Part shown: positions 1 to 7,382 of the stretch, piece after piece
How the letters are laid out: each line of letters begins with the position of its first letter
How positions within the stretch are numbered: position 1 is the stretch's first letter
Assembly: GCA_027295555.1 (NCBI GenBank)
Contig: JAPUKT010000222.1
Span: forward strand, 1 to 30,978
Source: Deltaproteobacteria bacterium
GTDB taxonomy: Bacteria; Myxococcota_A; Polyangia; Polyangiales; Houyiibacteriaceae
Direction of reading: 5' to 3'
Length of the DNA: 30,978 nucleotides
Program-made: the position numbers and the translations under genes
Notes under the pieces: model-generated
What the model was told of the DNA's origin: nothing
Databases searched by the model: none
The model's input: the letters and a program-made list of their open reading frames with translations, nothing else

Positions 1-33
1 TTCGGTGGCAAACAGGAGCATGGGCTGTTTCAT
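1..33 (-). CDS. Start of a minus-strand gene running off the left edge (fragment)
   Basis: An ATG on the minus strand at position 33 opens a frame reading MKQPMLLFATE up to the window edge with no stop. It lies 14 bases downstream of the stop codon of the phosphodiesterase gene on the same strand, as expected for the next gene of an operon. No strong Shine-Dalgarno sequence precedes it. The Met-Leu-Leu-Phe-Ala-Thr pattern is compatible with the first beta strand of a UspA-type universal stress protein, but eleven residues cannot establish a family. It could also be a chance frame. Confidence 0.35.
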   Translation of the reverse strand, partial: MKQPMLLFATE

Positions 34-47
34 GGTCGATTCGCTGG

Positions 48-839
48 CTAGCGTTTGGCGAGCACCTCGATAAGAACATCGGGCAGGTCGGTTACGAGCG
101 CGTCGACCCCTACGTCGAGCAGCTCCCGCATCTGAGGTGGGTCGTCGATCGTCCAGACGTGCACTTGAATCCCGTGATGATGCGCCGCCTCGATGAACCG
201 CGGCGTGGTGATCCGGAGGTGGCGAAAGGTCGGGGGAATCTGTAGCGCATCGAACGCAAAGGATGCGTGCTTCCACGTACCGGAAAGAACTCGCACCCAA
301 AATCGCAAGGCTTCGCGACGGCTTGCAGACGTCACCACCCTGCCTTTGCTGAGCTGGCGAAACGCGTCGACCACCTCGTGGTGCTCCGACGCGACCAGGA
401 CCCGGTCGTAGATTCCATGGTGCACGATGAAATCCCAGAGGCGCCGCGCCATTGCTGGGTCTTTGGGTTTGATATCGAGGTTATAGTGGAGATCGGGATG
501 GAGCGAGAGCGCCTCTTCGAGCGTCGGAACCCGAACGCCGTTCCCGCGACAGGGATGGCACCCCCCCCGAATGAAGCTGTGAGCAGCGTCGAGCTCTTGA
601 AGCTCGGCGAGCGTGTAGTCGCGCAGATTCCCATGCCCATTGGTCGTGCGTTCGACCCTATGGTCGTGGAAGCACATGAAATGTCCATCCGCTGTTTCGC
701 GCAGATCGGTCTCGATGTGTCGACAGCCGAGGTCATTGGCCGATCGAAACGCTAGCAGCGTGTTTTCCGGCCATCGCTTTCCGCCGCCGCGGTGTGCAAA
801 CGGGAACGGCAAAATGGGGCCGAAATAGGGGCGAGGCAT
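48..839 (-). CDS. Glycerophosphodiester phosphodiesterase (GDPD family)
   Basis: Predicted to hydrolyse glycerophosphodiesters, such as deacylated phospholipids, to glycerol-3-phosphate and an alcohol. The 263-residue protein is a complete single-domain GDPD TIM barrel. Family residues are visible: the HRGG motif at 16-19 (catalytic His16, Arg17), PENT at 24-27, metal ligands Glu43 and Asp45, and the catalytic-loop motif FHDHRVERTTNGHG (57-70) with His58. The typical PTLEEAL segment follows. There is no convincing signal peptide, so a cytoplasmic UgpQ-like enzyme is likely. The only Met near the N-terminus is residue 1, which fixes the start. It is transcribed divergently from the dehydrogenase gene at 941 across a 101-base gap and may be co-transcribed with the fragment at 33. 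Family assignment is firm; the substrate is not known. Confidence 0.92.
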   Translation of the reverse strand: MPRPYFGPILPFPFAHRGGGKRWPENTLLAFRSANDLGCRHIETDLRETADGHFMCFHDHRVERTTNGHGNLRDYTLAELQELDAAHSFIRGGCHPCRGNGVRVPTLEEALSLHPDLHYNLDIKPKDPAMARRLWDFIVHHGIYDRVLVASEHHEVVDAFRQLSKGRVVTSASRREALRFWVRVLSGTWKHASFAFDALQIPPTFRHLRITTPRFIEAAHHHGIQVHVWTIDDPPQMRELLDVGVDALVTDLPDVLIEVLAKR

Positions 840-940
840 GAGAACCCGGAGAGCATAGCGCTGATCGCGTCTGTGTGGGCCACGAAACTGGCTTATGGCT
901 TCCGTTTGTCTGCGGCGTGCGCCACCGATAGGATTCCGAG

Positions 941-1765
941 ATGGAAAAGAGCTTGGCCGGCAAGGTCGCGATCATTACAGGGAGCGCCAGGGGAATCGGA
1001 AAAGCACTAGCCGAGGAGTTGGCGGAGCGCGGTTGCTACCTAGTCCTAGCCGACATCAACGGAGAGCTGCTCGAAGAGACCGCATCGGAGTTGCGCGCCG
1101 CCGGTGCAAAGGTCGAAGCCAAGACGGTGGACGTGCGGGACGCGGGGCAGGTCGAGGGGCTCGTTCAAGGAGCCTTTCGAGAGCTCGGGCGCATCGACTA
1201 CCTCTTCAACAACGCCGGGATCAATGTCTTTGCGGAGCTTCTCGACACTTCGCTCGAAGACTGGAACCGGTTGATCGACGTGAACCTGCGCGGTGTTGTG
1301 CACGGCGTGCACGCGGCATACCCCCTCATGTGCAAGCAGGGTTTTGGTCACATCATCAACACCGCTTCAGTTGCGGGAGTGGCTCCAACCCCCGCCGAAG
1401 GCGCCTACGCGGCCACCAAGCATGCCGTGGTTGGGCTTTCGACTGCTCTTCGAATCGAGGCAGCGGCGTTCGGCGTCAAGGTCAGTGTCGTATGTCCCGG
1501 CGCTGTCGATACCCCGATCCTCTACTCTTCGAAACACGTGAAGTTCGACGCCGACGCAGTCGTGGAGTTGTTTCCCGAGAAACCGATGCCACCACGGCGG
1601 GCCGCGAAGCTCATTCTACGCGGTGTTGAGCGCGGTCGCTTTTTCATCGTGTTCTCCAAGACGGCGAATCTATTCTGGCGAGCGTACCGACTTGCTCCCG
1701 AGGGCTCGCTCTCGCTTGGGCAGCTCGCGATGAAACGTCTCCGCGCGATCAAACGGGATGCGTGA
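941..1765 (+). CDS. SDR family NAD(P)-dependent oxidoreductase
   Basis: Classical short-chain dehydrogenase, 274 residues, with a Rossmann fold. Visible motifs are the nucleotide-binding TGSARGIG near the N-terminus, NNAG in the middle, catalytic Ser143 and the YAATK box with Tyr156 and Lys160. An Asp-Ile after the second beta strand suggests a preference for NAD over NADP, which is an inference. The C-terminal 60 residues extend beyond the minimal SDR core and contain a hydrophobic and basic stretch (FFIVFSKTANLFWRAYR), which may contact membrane or lipid substrate. The gene ends only 2 bases from the stop of the convergent lipid kinase gene, so no separate terminator fits between them. The substrate cannot be told from sequence; the lipid-gene neighbours make a lipid or acyl substrate possible. 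Confidence 0.9.
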   Translation: MEKSLAGKVAIITGSARGIGKALAEELAERGCYLVLADINGELLEETASELRAAGAKVEAKTVDVRDAGQVEGLVQGAFRELGRIDYLFNNAGINVFAELLDTSLEDWNRLIDVNLRGVVHGVHAAYPLMCKQGFGHIINTASVAGVAPTPAEGAYAATKHAVVGLSTALRIEAAAFGVKVSVVCPGAVDTPILYSSKHVKFDADAVVELFPEKPMPPRRAAKLILRGVERGRFFIVFSKTANLFWRAYRLAPEGSLSLGQLAMKRLRAIKRDA

Positions 1766-1767
1766 GC

Positions 1768-2712
1768 TCAGCGGAACTCTTGCCCAATCCCGATCACGCC
1801 AAGCGCGCCCTCGTGAATCCGGAACTCTGCGGGTCCGGTGCCCGGAGCCTCGCCATCGATGTCCATGTAAGCCGTATTCGCGGTGACATCGACCTCGACA
1901 TGCTTGCCACGGAACGTGCTGACCAGGGATGACTCGATGTGGGTGCCCTTGTAGAGGCCTACCATCACGGGGAGTCCACGCAGGGTGGAGCATGCGCGCA
2001 TCACGATGACGTCGAACTCACCGTCCGTGACTCGCGCATTCGGGGCAAACAACATGCCGCCTCCCGCCCAACGCCCGTTGCACACGCACACCACGCTCAC
2101 GTCGTATTCGCCGCGGTCTTCTCCGTCGATCCGCAGGCGTATGTGGGCGGGCTTGTATTTGAGCTGCGCGCGGATCGTCGCTAGCAAGTACTTGGAAGCC
2201 CCGCTGCGACGAGACTGAGATGCTGCGACATAGCGGTCGACCAGTCCGCTTATTCCCATCGATGTGATGTTGAGAAAATAGCGACTTGCGCGCCCGCTAT
2301 CATCGTGCGCGTACTCGACCCAACCGATGTCGATCGGAATCGGTTCTCCATCACGGATGATTGCGCATCCGCGTTCGAGCTCGTCGGCGCCATCGATCAT
2401 CTTCCGAAAGTCGCCGCCGGTCCCGGCGTGCAGAATGCCGAACGCGACGTCTTGGTTGCGCCCTGACAGCATGATGCCATCGACGATCTCGCTGTGCGTT
2501 CCGTCGCCTCCGAACGAGACGATGGTCCGGGCGCCGCCGGCAGCTGCCTCGCGGGCGATCTCGATCCCGTGCCCAGCCGATTCAGTGAGCCGCAAGGTCA
2601 CGCGTCCGAGCACCTCCTGAATTTTCGCGCCAAGTGCCGGCCAATTGTCCCCCACGAAACCATGACGCGCTGCTGGGTTTGCGATGACAACGGTCTTTTC
2701 GGGCTCGAACAT
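1768..2712 (-). CDS. Diacylglycerol/sphingosine kinase-like lipid kinase (YegS/BmrU type)
   Basis: Predicted to phosphorylate a lipid hydroxyl with a nucleoside triphosphate. The 314-residue protein starts MFEPEKTVVIANPAA, and the NP motif in the first strand is typical of the family. The nucleotide-binding GGDGT motif is at 68-72. The second conserved motif, usually GTGNDFAR, here reads GTGGDFRK (97-104), with Gly in place of Asn. The frame stays open upstream to 3054, but that extension overlaps the divergent rhodanese gene and lacks family sequence; the ATG at 2712 directly precedes the recognisable domain. It faces the SDR gene tail to tail with a 2-base gap. The natural lipid (diacylglycerol, phosphatidylglycerol or another) is unknown. 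Confidence 0.9.
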   Translation of the reverse strand: MFEPEKTVVIANPAARHGFVGDNWPALGAKIQEVLGRVTLRLTESAGHGIEIAREAAAGGARTIVSFGGDGTHSEIVDGIMLSGRNQDVAFGILHAGTGGDFRKMIDGADELERGCAIIRDGEPIPIDIGWVEYAHDDSGRASRYFLNITSMGISGLVDRYVAASQSRRSGASKYLLATIRAQLKYKPAHIRLRIDGEDRGEYDVSVVCVCNGRWAGGGMLFAPNARVTDGEFDVIVMRACSTLRGLPVMVGLYKGTHIESSLVSTFRGKHVEVDVTANTAYMDIDGEAPGTGPAEFRIHEGALGVIGIGQEFR

Positions 2713-2761
2713 CGTTGAAGGCCTCGTACCGCATTTCGTCCATTTCCGGTAGAGTGACCGG

Positions 2762-3613
2762 GTGTTTTTGAGGATCTTCGCTGGCGCTTTGATTGTGGCT
2801 CTCGTCGGATGCGACGGTGGCTCCCCGCCAACGTCTTCCCTGGTGGTCGACACGGATTGGCTGAAGGCGAACCTGGATGATCCGAATTTGCAACCGGTCG
2901 ACGCGCGACTGGAGCCCGCATTCGATGCCAGCCGAATCCCGGGCGCGATCCATCTCAGGCCGGAGCAGCTCGCGATGAGCCAAGGTGATGTACCGTCCCA
3001 GGTGGCTCCGCCGATGCAGGCTGAACCGGTCCTGCGTGCGGCGGGGCTTCGCAACGACTCTATCGCCGTCGTGTATGGCGAGCCTCCGGAGTACGATCCC
3101 GCGCGTATCGTCTGGACCCTCCAGTACTACGGGCATGGGGATGTCCGCTATCTCGACGGAGGGTATCCAGCGTGGCTGGAAGCGGGCGGCACGATAGACG
3201 CCGAGCCGCCGACCGCGGAAGCCACCGACTACACGATCACAGACGTAGACGAGGATCTCCGGGTCACGGGGGATTGGGTGCTGTCTCAGCTCGGCGATGC
3301 CCCCTACGACACGCCTTCGATTCAACTCGTCGATGCGCGGTCACCTGGAGAATACGACGCTGGCCGAATTCCTAGCGCCCGCCACGGGCAGTGGACCAAC
3401 AACCTCGATGCTGGGTTTCTGCGCTCGATGGCGGAGATCGAAGCGCTCCACGAAGGTCTCGACCCTTCCAAGACCACCGTGACCTACTGCCTCGTCGGAT
3501 GGCGAGGCTCGTTCGCCTGGCTGGCCCTCACATATCTAGGCTACGAAGACGTCCGCCTTTACGACGGATCGTGGGCGGAATGGGGGAATGGGGCGTTCCC
3601 GGTGGAGCAGTGA
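2762..3613 (+). CDS. Sulfurtransferase with two rhodanese domains, predicted lipoprotein
   Basis: Thiosulfate/3-mercaptopyruvate sulfurtransferase-like protein of 283 residues that would move sulfane sulfur through a catalytic cysteine. The GTG-started N-terminus has a short charged segment, a hydrophobic core and a lipobox-like Val-Gly-Cys, so it is probably an exported lipoprotein, whereas most family members are cytoplasmic. The N-terminal rhodanese domain is degenerate: the position of the active-site cysteine holds GEPPEYD. The C-terminal domain has the active loop CLVGWRGS with Cys243, close to the family CRxGxRA/S pattern, preceded by VDARSPGEYDAGRIPSA. It is divergent from the lipid kinase with only 49 bases between the two starts. 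Possible roles are periplasmic thiosulfate handling or thiol chemistry; the sequence does not decide. Confidence 0.88.
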   Translation: MFLRIFAGALIVALVGCDGGSPPTSSLVVDTDWLKANLDDPNLQPVDARLEPAFDASRIPGAIHLRPEQLAMSQGDVPSQVAPPMQAEPVLRAAGLRNDSIAVVYGEPPEYDPARIVWTLQYYGHGDVRYLDGGYPAWLEAGGTIDAEPPTAEATDYTITDVDEDLRVTGDWVLSQLGDAPYDTPSIQLVDARSPGEYDAGRIPSARHGQWTNNLDAGFLRSMAEIEALHEGLDPSKTTVTYCLVGWRGSFAWLALTYLGYEDVRLYDGSWAEWGNGAFPVEQ

Positions 3614-3614
3614 C

Positions 3615-3652
3615 AGCGCCAGCGCCAAGCCCATGCAATGGGGCGGAGCGCT
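3615..3652. terminator. Candidate bidirectional terminator hairpin
   Basis: Between the stops of two convergent genes lies a nested inverted repeat. The inner stem is CCCAT/ATGGG (3630-3634 with 3638-3642, loop GCA). The outer stem is AGCGC (3621-3625) with GCGCT (3648-3652). There is no T-tract on either strand, so intrinsic termination is only plausible. Confidence 0.35.
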
Positions 3653-4289
3653 ACTTGTTGGGCTGCGGCGTCATCCGCAGGTAGGGCTTGAGCTCGCGAT
3701 GCCCCTTCGGGAACTTCTGCGCGATCTCGTCCGGGTCGGTGATCGAGGGGACGATCACGACGTCGTCGCCGTCTTTCCAGTTGGCCGGCGTTGCGACCTG
3801 GTGGCTGTCTGTCAGCTGCAGGCCATCGAGCACGCGCAAGACCTCGTCGAAATTGCGCCCGGTGGCGGGCGGGTATGTGATCGTCGCGCGAACCTTCTTG
3901 TTCGGATCGATGAAGAACACCGATCGAACCGTCACCTTCGCGTCGGCCTCGGGGTGGATCATTTTGTAGAGCGTCGCGACTTTCTGGTCGGGGTCGGCGA
4001 CGATCGGGAAGTTCATTCGAACGTCTTGGGTCTCCTCGATGTCCTTGATCCACTCCTTGTGTGAGTCGAGGGGATCGACGCTGATGGCGAGCAGTTTGGC
4101 GCCGCGTTGCGCGAATTTATCCTTGAGCTTGGCGGCGAGACCGAGCTCGGTCGTGCACACGGGGGTGAAGTCGGCAGGGTGCGAGAAGAAGATCACCCAT
4201 GCGTCACCGACCCAATCATGAAAGCGAATTCTGCCTTCCGTGGTGTCTGCCTCAAAATCCGGTGCAGTGGTTCCTAACCGTAGGCTCAT
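3651..4289 (-). CDS. 1-Cys peroxiredoxin (Prx6/AhpC-TSA family)
   Basis: Reduces hydrogen peroxide and organic hydroperoxides through a peroxidatic cysteine. The 212-residue protein has the motif HPADFTPVCTTE with Cys45, and Thr and Arg positions typical of the family. Cys45 is the only cysteine in the whole protein, which with the C-terminal extension (residues from about 160, including TPANWKDGDDVVI) places it in the Prx6 subgroup that needs an external thiol for recycling. The start is secured by a strong AAGGAGG ribosome-binding site 6 bases upstream. No signal peptide, so cytoplasmic. It sits divergently from the acyl-CoA synthetase at 4395. A housekeeping antioxidant role is the simplest reading. 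Confidence 0.95.
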   Translation of the reverse strand: MSLRLGTTAPDFEADTTEGRIRFHDWVGDAWVIFFSHPADFTPVCTTELGLAAKLKDKFAQRGAKLLAISVDPLDSHKEWIKDIEETQDVRMNFPIVADPDQKVATLYKMIHPEADAKVTVRSVFFIDPNKKVRATITYPPATGRNFDEVLRVLDGLQLTDSHQVATPANWKDGDDVVIVPSITDPDEIAQKFPKGHRELKPYLRMTPQPNK

Positions 4290-4295
4290 TGGTTT

Positions 4296-4302
4296 CCTCC
4301 TT
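4296..4302 (-). promoter_or_regulatory. Strong Shine-Dalgarno of the peroxiredoxin gene
   Basis: On the minus strand the sequence reads AAGGAGG, 6 bases before the ATG at 4289. This is the strongest ribosome-binding site noted in the window and fits a highly expressed peroxiredoxin. Confidence 0.75.
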
Positions 4303-4319
4303 GGATTTGGTGGGGTCCA

Positions 4320-4350
4320 ATAGGAGGCGCCCGATTACGCCCCTCGTCAA
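4320..4350 (-). promoter_or_regulatory. Candidate sigma-70-like promoter for the peroxiredoxin gene
   Basis: On the minus strand a TTGACG hexamer (4345-4350) and a TCCTAT hexamer (4320-4325) are separated by 19 bases. The downstream element would start a message with a short leader before the Shine-Dalgarno at 4302. The spacing is longer than the 17-base optimum and the -10 match is partial. Confidence 0.3.
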
Positions 4351-4394
4351 GAGGTATTAGAGACAACAGGGCTACAAGCTGGTATCGAAACCCC

Positions 4395-5867
4395 GTGTCC
4401 GAGCTCTTCCCACGATTGGTCTCCCGCGAGTCGCGCCTTGCCCTCCAAGTTGGCGATGCATCCTGGACGTGCGCCGAGCTCGCGGGAGCAGCTCTTTTGC
4501 ATGCGGCCGCAACCGAGCGTTCGGGGGTTCGCGTCGGCGACCGAGTTGCGGTCTGGGCTCACCCGAGTCTCAGCACGGCTGCAGCCATTCTCGGGAACAT
4601 GGCCGCAGGCGCAGTCACAGTGCTCCTCAGCCCGAAGCTCGGGTCACACGAGCTCACGCACATCGTGAACGACGCTTCCCTCAAGTTGGTGTTCTCCGAT
4701 TCCGGTTACCCAACGCCGCGCGAGGTGGACGGGGTCGTCTGTCTTCGCGAGCGCTACGAACCTTCCGAGGGATCGCTTCGGTCCCTGGAGGTGAACGACA
4801 GCCCGGCCCTGATCCTTTACACCTCCGGGACTACGGGTCCCCCGAAGGGCGCCGTCATCACTCGCGGCAATATCGCTGCGAACCTCGATGCGCTGGCGCA
4901 GGCGTGGGAGTGGACCGATCGCGACACCGTCGTCCACTCGCTTCCTTTGATTCACGTGCACGGATTGGTCCTCGGCCTGCTCGGGAGCCTCCGGGTCGGG
5001 GGGGCGCTCCACTACGTACCGCGCTTTTCGCCCGACGGAATCGCGGCCGCTTTGACAGATTCGCGGCACGACCGGACCGTCCTGTTTGCGGTGCCAACGA
5101 TGTACCACCGACTCGCCGAAGCCGCAGAGTCCGACGCGGGGCTCGCCGAGGTGTTGAAACGTCCGAGGCTTCTCATCTCCGGCTCGGCGGGCCTCCCTTT
5201 GCGGGAGCACCAGCGCATCCAAAGGTTGACCGGGCGCGGTGTCCACGAACGCTACGGCCTACCCGAGACCCTCATAACTTGCGGTGTCCCCGCATCGCAC
5301 GCCCCGACGCCCGGATTCGTGGGTCCTCCGCTGCCTGGCGTCGAGCTAGCCTTGGTCGACGATATGCGTCGCCCGATCAATGCTCACGACGACGAAACGA
5401 TCGGCGAGGTCGTGGTGCGAAGTCCCTCGGTGTTTGCCGGATACCTCAACCGTCCCGATGCTACTGCGGCGGTGTTGGACGAGGAGGGTTGGTTCTACAC
5501 CGGCGACCTCGCGACGCGGGCCAAAGATGGATCGATTCGAATTCTCGGGCGGCGGAGCACCGACCTGATCAAAACCGGGGGGTACCGGGTTGGGGCCGGC
5601 GAGATCGAAGCATGCGTCCTCGGCCACCCAGCCGTTGCGGAAGTCGCGGTGGTCGGCGCACCCGATGACGATCTGGGGCAACGGATCGTCGCGTTCGTGG
5701 TCGTTCGCCCCGGCGAAGATATCGATCAGCTGACCGCCCTCAACGATTTCGTTGCCGAACGCCTGAGCCCGCACAAGCGTCCGCGCGACATCCGGATCGT
5801 CGAAAAGCTGCCCCGCAACGCTATGGGTAAGGTTCAGAAAAAGCGGCTTCTAGCCCCTAGGCCGTGA
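4395..5867 (+). CDS. AMP-forming acyl-CoA synthetase, malonyl-CoA synthetase (MatB/ACSF3)-like
   Basis: ANL-superfamily ligase of 490 residues that would activate a carboxylate as acyl-AMP and then acyl-CoA. The P-loop YTSGTTGPPKG is at 142-152. The segment LPLIHVHGLVLGLLGSLRVG resembles the MatB/ACSF3 subgroup, and the compact length suits it. The A8 region (GRRSTDLIKTGGYRVG) and the C-terminal PRNAMGK with adenylation Lys479 are intact. The A5 motif, normally YG-x-Thr-Glu, reads YGLPE, so Pro290 replaces the conserved Thr. The start is GTG without an obvious Shine-Dalgarno. The 3' end overlaps the convergent TenA/PqqC-fold gene by 11 bases. Malonate or methylmalonate as substrate is an inference from resemblance; another short carboxylate is possible. 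Confidence 0.88.
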   Translation: MSELFPRLVSRESRLALQVGDASWTCAELAGAALLHAAATERSGVRVGDRVAVWAHPSLSTAAAILGNMAAGAVTVLLSPKLGSHELTHIVNDASLKLVFSDSGYPTPREVDGVVCLRERYEPSEGSLRSLEVNDSPALILYTSGTTGPPKGAVITRGNIAANLDALAQAWEWTDRDTVVHSLPLIHVHGLVLGLLGSLRVGGALHYVPRFSPDGIAAALTDSRHDRTVLFAVPTMYHRLAEAAESDAGLAEVLKRPRLLISGSAGLPLREHQRIQRLTGRGVHERYGLPETLITCGVPASHAPTPGFVGPPLPGVELALVDDMRRPINAHDDETIGEVVVRSPSVFAGYLNRPDATAAVLDEEGWFYTGDLATRAKDGSIRILGRRSTDLIKTGGYRVGAGEIEACVLGHPAVAEVAVVGAPDDDLGQRIVAFVVVRPGEDIDQLTALNDFVAERLSPHKRPRDIRIVEKLPRNAMGKVQKKRLLAPRP

Positions 5868-6606
5868 GGGGCAGGGTTTCGTGGGTGACCCCGCAGGCGA
5901 GGGCGACGGCATCCCGGTAGGCTCGCCACGTCTCTACGGCTTGTGCCATGGCGTGGACGACTTCCGCTCGCTCGTCGGCGGGCACGTGACCGAGCATCAT
6001 TCTCCACGCGGCCTTTCGATGTTCACCTTCGACCGCCCGGTGCGCCTTGGTGAGCGCGAGGCATTCGAGCGGTAGACCGTAGTGTTTCACCAACGGGTGC
6101 TCGTCCAGAGGCGGCTCAGGCCTGGCAGGCGCGGAATCGTCCAGCCCCTGGCGCTCGTAGGGAGTGCCTTCGATGAACAGGGTTGCGATCGACGCAGCGA
6201 CGGCCCATCCACGGTTGGTGGTTGCGTCGTCGAGGAAGCTTCGATATCGACGCGCGCCAGGCAAAAGCTGCACGCGCGAGAACCGCTCGACGTTCATGCC
6301 GAGACCGCGTGGGTATTCGAGGAAGAGCTCAGGGTGGGGCTTGCCCGCGGCGAGGCCGCCCGTCTCTTCCTCGTAGATGTTTTCCGCGAGCTCTCTTCGA
6401 ACCTCGGCGACGGGGCACTGTACGTATGCGCGTCCGACGAGGACCGGAAAGTCGCGCACGTAGACTTCCCACTCGTGCTCGAGGTGAACGTGGAGTTTGT
6501 CTTTGGGGACGATACCTCGGGTGAACGCCGGCCAAGCCCAGTGGGTCTTTCGCTCCATTTGCTGAAGGAGCGCCTCTTGAAACTCGGAACGATCCACTCG
6601 TTTCAA
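5857..6606 (-). CDS. TenA/PqqC-fold protein (haem-oxygenase-like, putative iron-containing redox enzyme)
   Basis: All-alpha protein of 249 residues with features of the TenA/PqqC/haem-oxygenase-like superfamily: WAWPAFTRG near residues 23-31, HVHLEHEWEVYVRDFP (39-54), ENIYEEETG (76-83) followed by HPELF (91-95), FIEG (144-147) and KAHRAVEGEHRKAAW (187-201). His and Glu residues in these helices (around 80, 91, 146, 193 and 196) are candidate metal ligands, as in haem-oxygenase-like di-iron oxidases. True PqqC is unlikely because no other pqq gene is present. The start is TTG at 6606; a GTG three codons later is an alternative. It is third in a minus-strand group after speA and the glycosyltransferase (42-base gap). 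The substrate is unknown. Confidence 0.75.
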   Translation of the reverse strand: MKRVDRSEFQEALLQQMERKTHWAWPAFTRGIVPKDKLHVHLEHEWEVYVRDFPVLVGRAYVQCPVAEVRRELAENIYEEETGGLAAGKPHPELFLEYPRGLGMNVERFSRVQLLPGARRYRSFLDDATTNRGWAVAASIATLFIEGTPYERQGLDDSAPARPEPPLDEHPLVKHYGLPLECLALTKAHRAVEGEHRKAAWRMMLGHVPADERAEVVHAMAQAVETWRAYRDAVALACGVTHETLPLTA

Positions 6607-6648
6607 GGTAGGCGCTGGCGCCTCTCGTGTCGAAGATGAGCCGAAATC

Positions 6649-7377
6649 TTACAGTTTTCCCCGCCACGCATCGATGCGTAGCTTCGGCACCATCACCACG
6701 GCTTCCGCGAAGATTCGCCGTGACATCTTGCTCGCGCCGGCCATCCGATCGACGAAAAGAATCGGCACCTCCTCGATTCGAAAACCAAGACGAAGCGCGC
6801 GGAAGGTCATTTCGATCTGAAACGAGTAGCCCTCGGATCGCACCTGATCCAAGTCGATCGCCTCCAGCACGTTGCGACGGAAGCCCTTGTAGCCGCCGGT
6901 GAGATCCCGGATGCCTATTCCCAAGATCGTTCGGGCGTAAACGCTGCCGCCGCGCGACAGAAACGTGCGAGCCATCCCCCAACCCTCGACGCCACCGCCG
7001 GGGATGTTGCGAGAACCGAGGACGACATCGGCACCGTTGTCGAGCCTTTCCAAGAACGCGGGAAGGTACGCCGGGCTGTGCGAAAGATCAGTGTCCATTT
7101 GAAACACGCGCTCGTAGTCGTGCTCGAGCGCGTAGCGGAACGCATCGAGATACGCGGTCGCGAGGCCCATCTTCCCAGGGCGCCGCATGACGTGGATTCT
7201 CGGGTCCTCTTTGGCGCAACCCTCGGCCAGGTCGCCCGTGCCGTCCGGGGAATTGTCGTCGACGACGAGGACATGCGTATCGGGGACGGCGGCGAAGAGT
7301 TGGTCGAGGAAGGTACGGAGGTTTTCTCGCTCGTTGTAGGTGGGCGTGATCACCAACATGCTCGGTCCGGTGCCCAT
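6649..7377 (-). CDS. Polyprenol monophosphomannose synthase-like glycosyltransferase (GT2)
   Basis: GT-A fold family 2 glycosyltransferase of 242 residues, predicted to transfer mannose (or a related hexose) from a nucleotide sugar to a polyprenyl phosphate on the inner face of the cytoplasmic membrane. Visible motifs: TPTYNERENL (11-20), VVDDNSPDGTGDLA (38-51), the DxD-type metal site in FQMDTDLSH (92-100), GSRNIPGGG (121-129) and DLTGGYKGFRR (158-168). It lacks the C-terminal membrane segments of GtrB-like enzymes and so matches the soluble Dpm1/Ppm1 catalytic type. Its ATG lies 5 bases after the stop of speA, so the two are probably co-transcribed. An in-frame ATG at codon 7 is an alternative start. 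The sugar donor is not certain. Confidence 0.9.
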   Translation of the reverse strand: MGTGPSMLVITPTYNERENLRTFLDQLFAAVPDTHVLVVDDNSPDGTGDLAEGCAKEDPRIHVMRRPGKMGLATAYLDAFRYALEHDYERVFQMDTDLSHSPAYLPAFLERLDNGADVVLGSRNIPGGGVEGWGMARTFLSRGGSVYARTILGIGIRDLTGGYKGFRRNVLEAIDLDQVRSEGYSFQIEMTFRALRLGFRIEEVPILFVDRMAGASKMSRRIFAEAVVMVPKLRIDAWRGKL

Positions 7378-7382
7378 GGAAG

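Noticed and set aside
2713..3054. N-terminal extension of the lipid kinase frame
   Set aside because: It lies on the opposite strand of the rhodanese gene, is low in family-like sequence, and the ATG at 2712 directly precedes the conserved domain.
4469..5668. Plus-strand open frame of 399 codons overlapping the MatB-like gene in another frame
   Set aside because: Extremely Arg-rich, no motif, and the gene in the other frame has all ANL motifs.
5857..6606. PqqC of pyrroloquinoline quinone synthesis
   Set aside because: No pqqA, B, D or E gene is nearby and the resemblance is at the level of fold motifs only.
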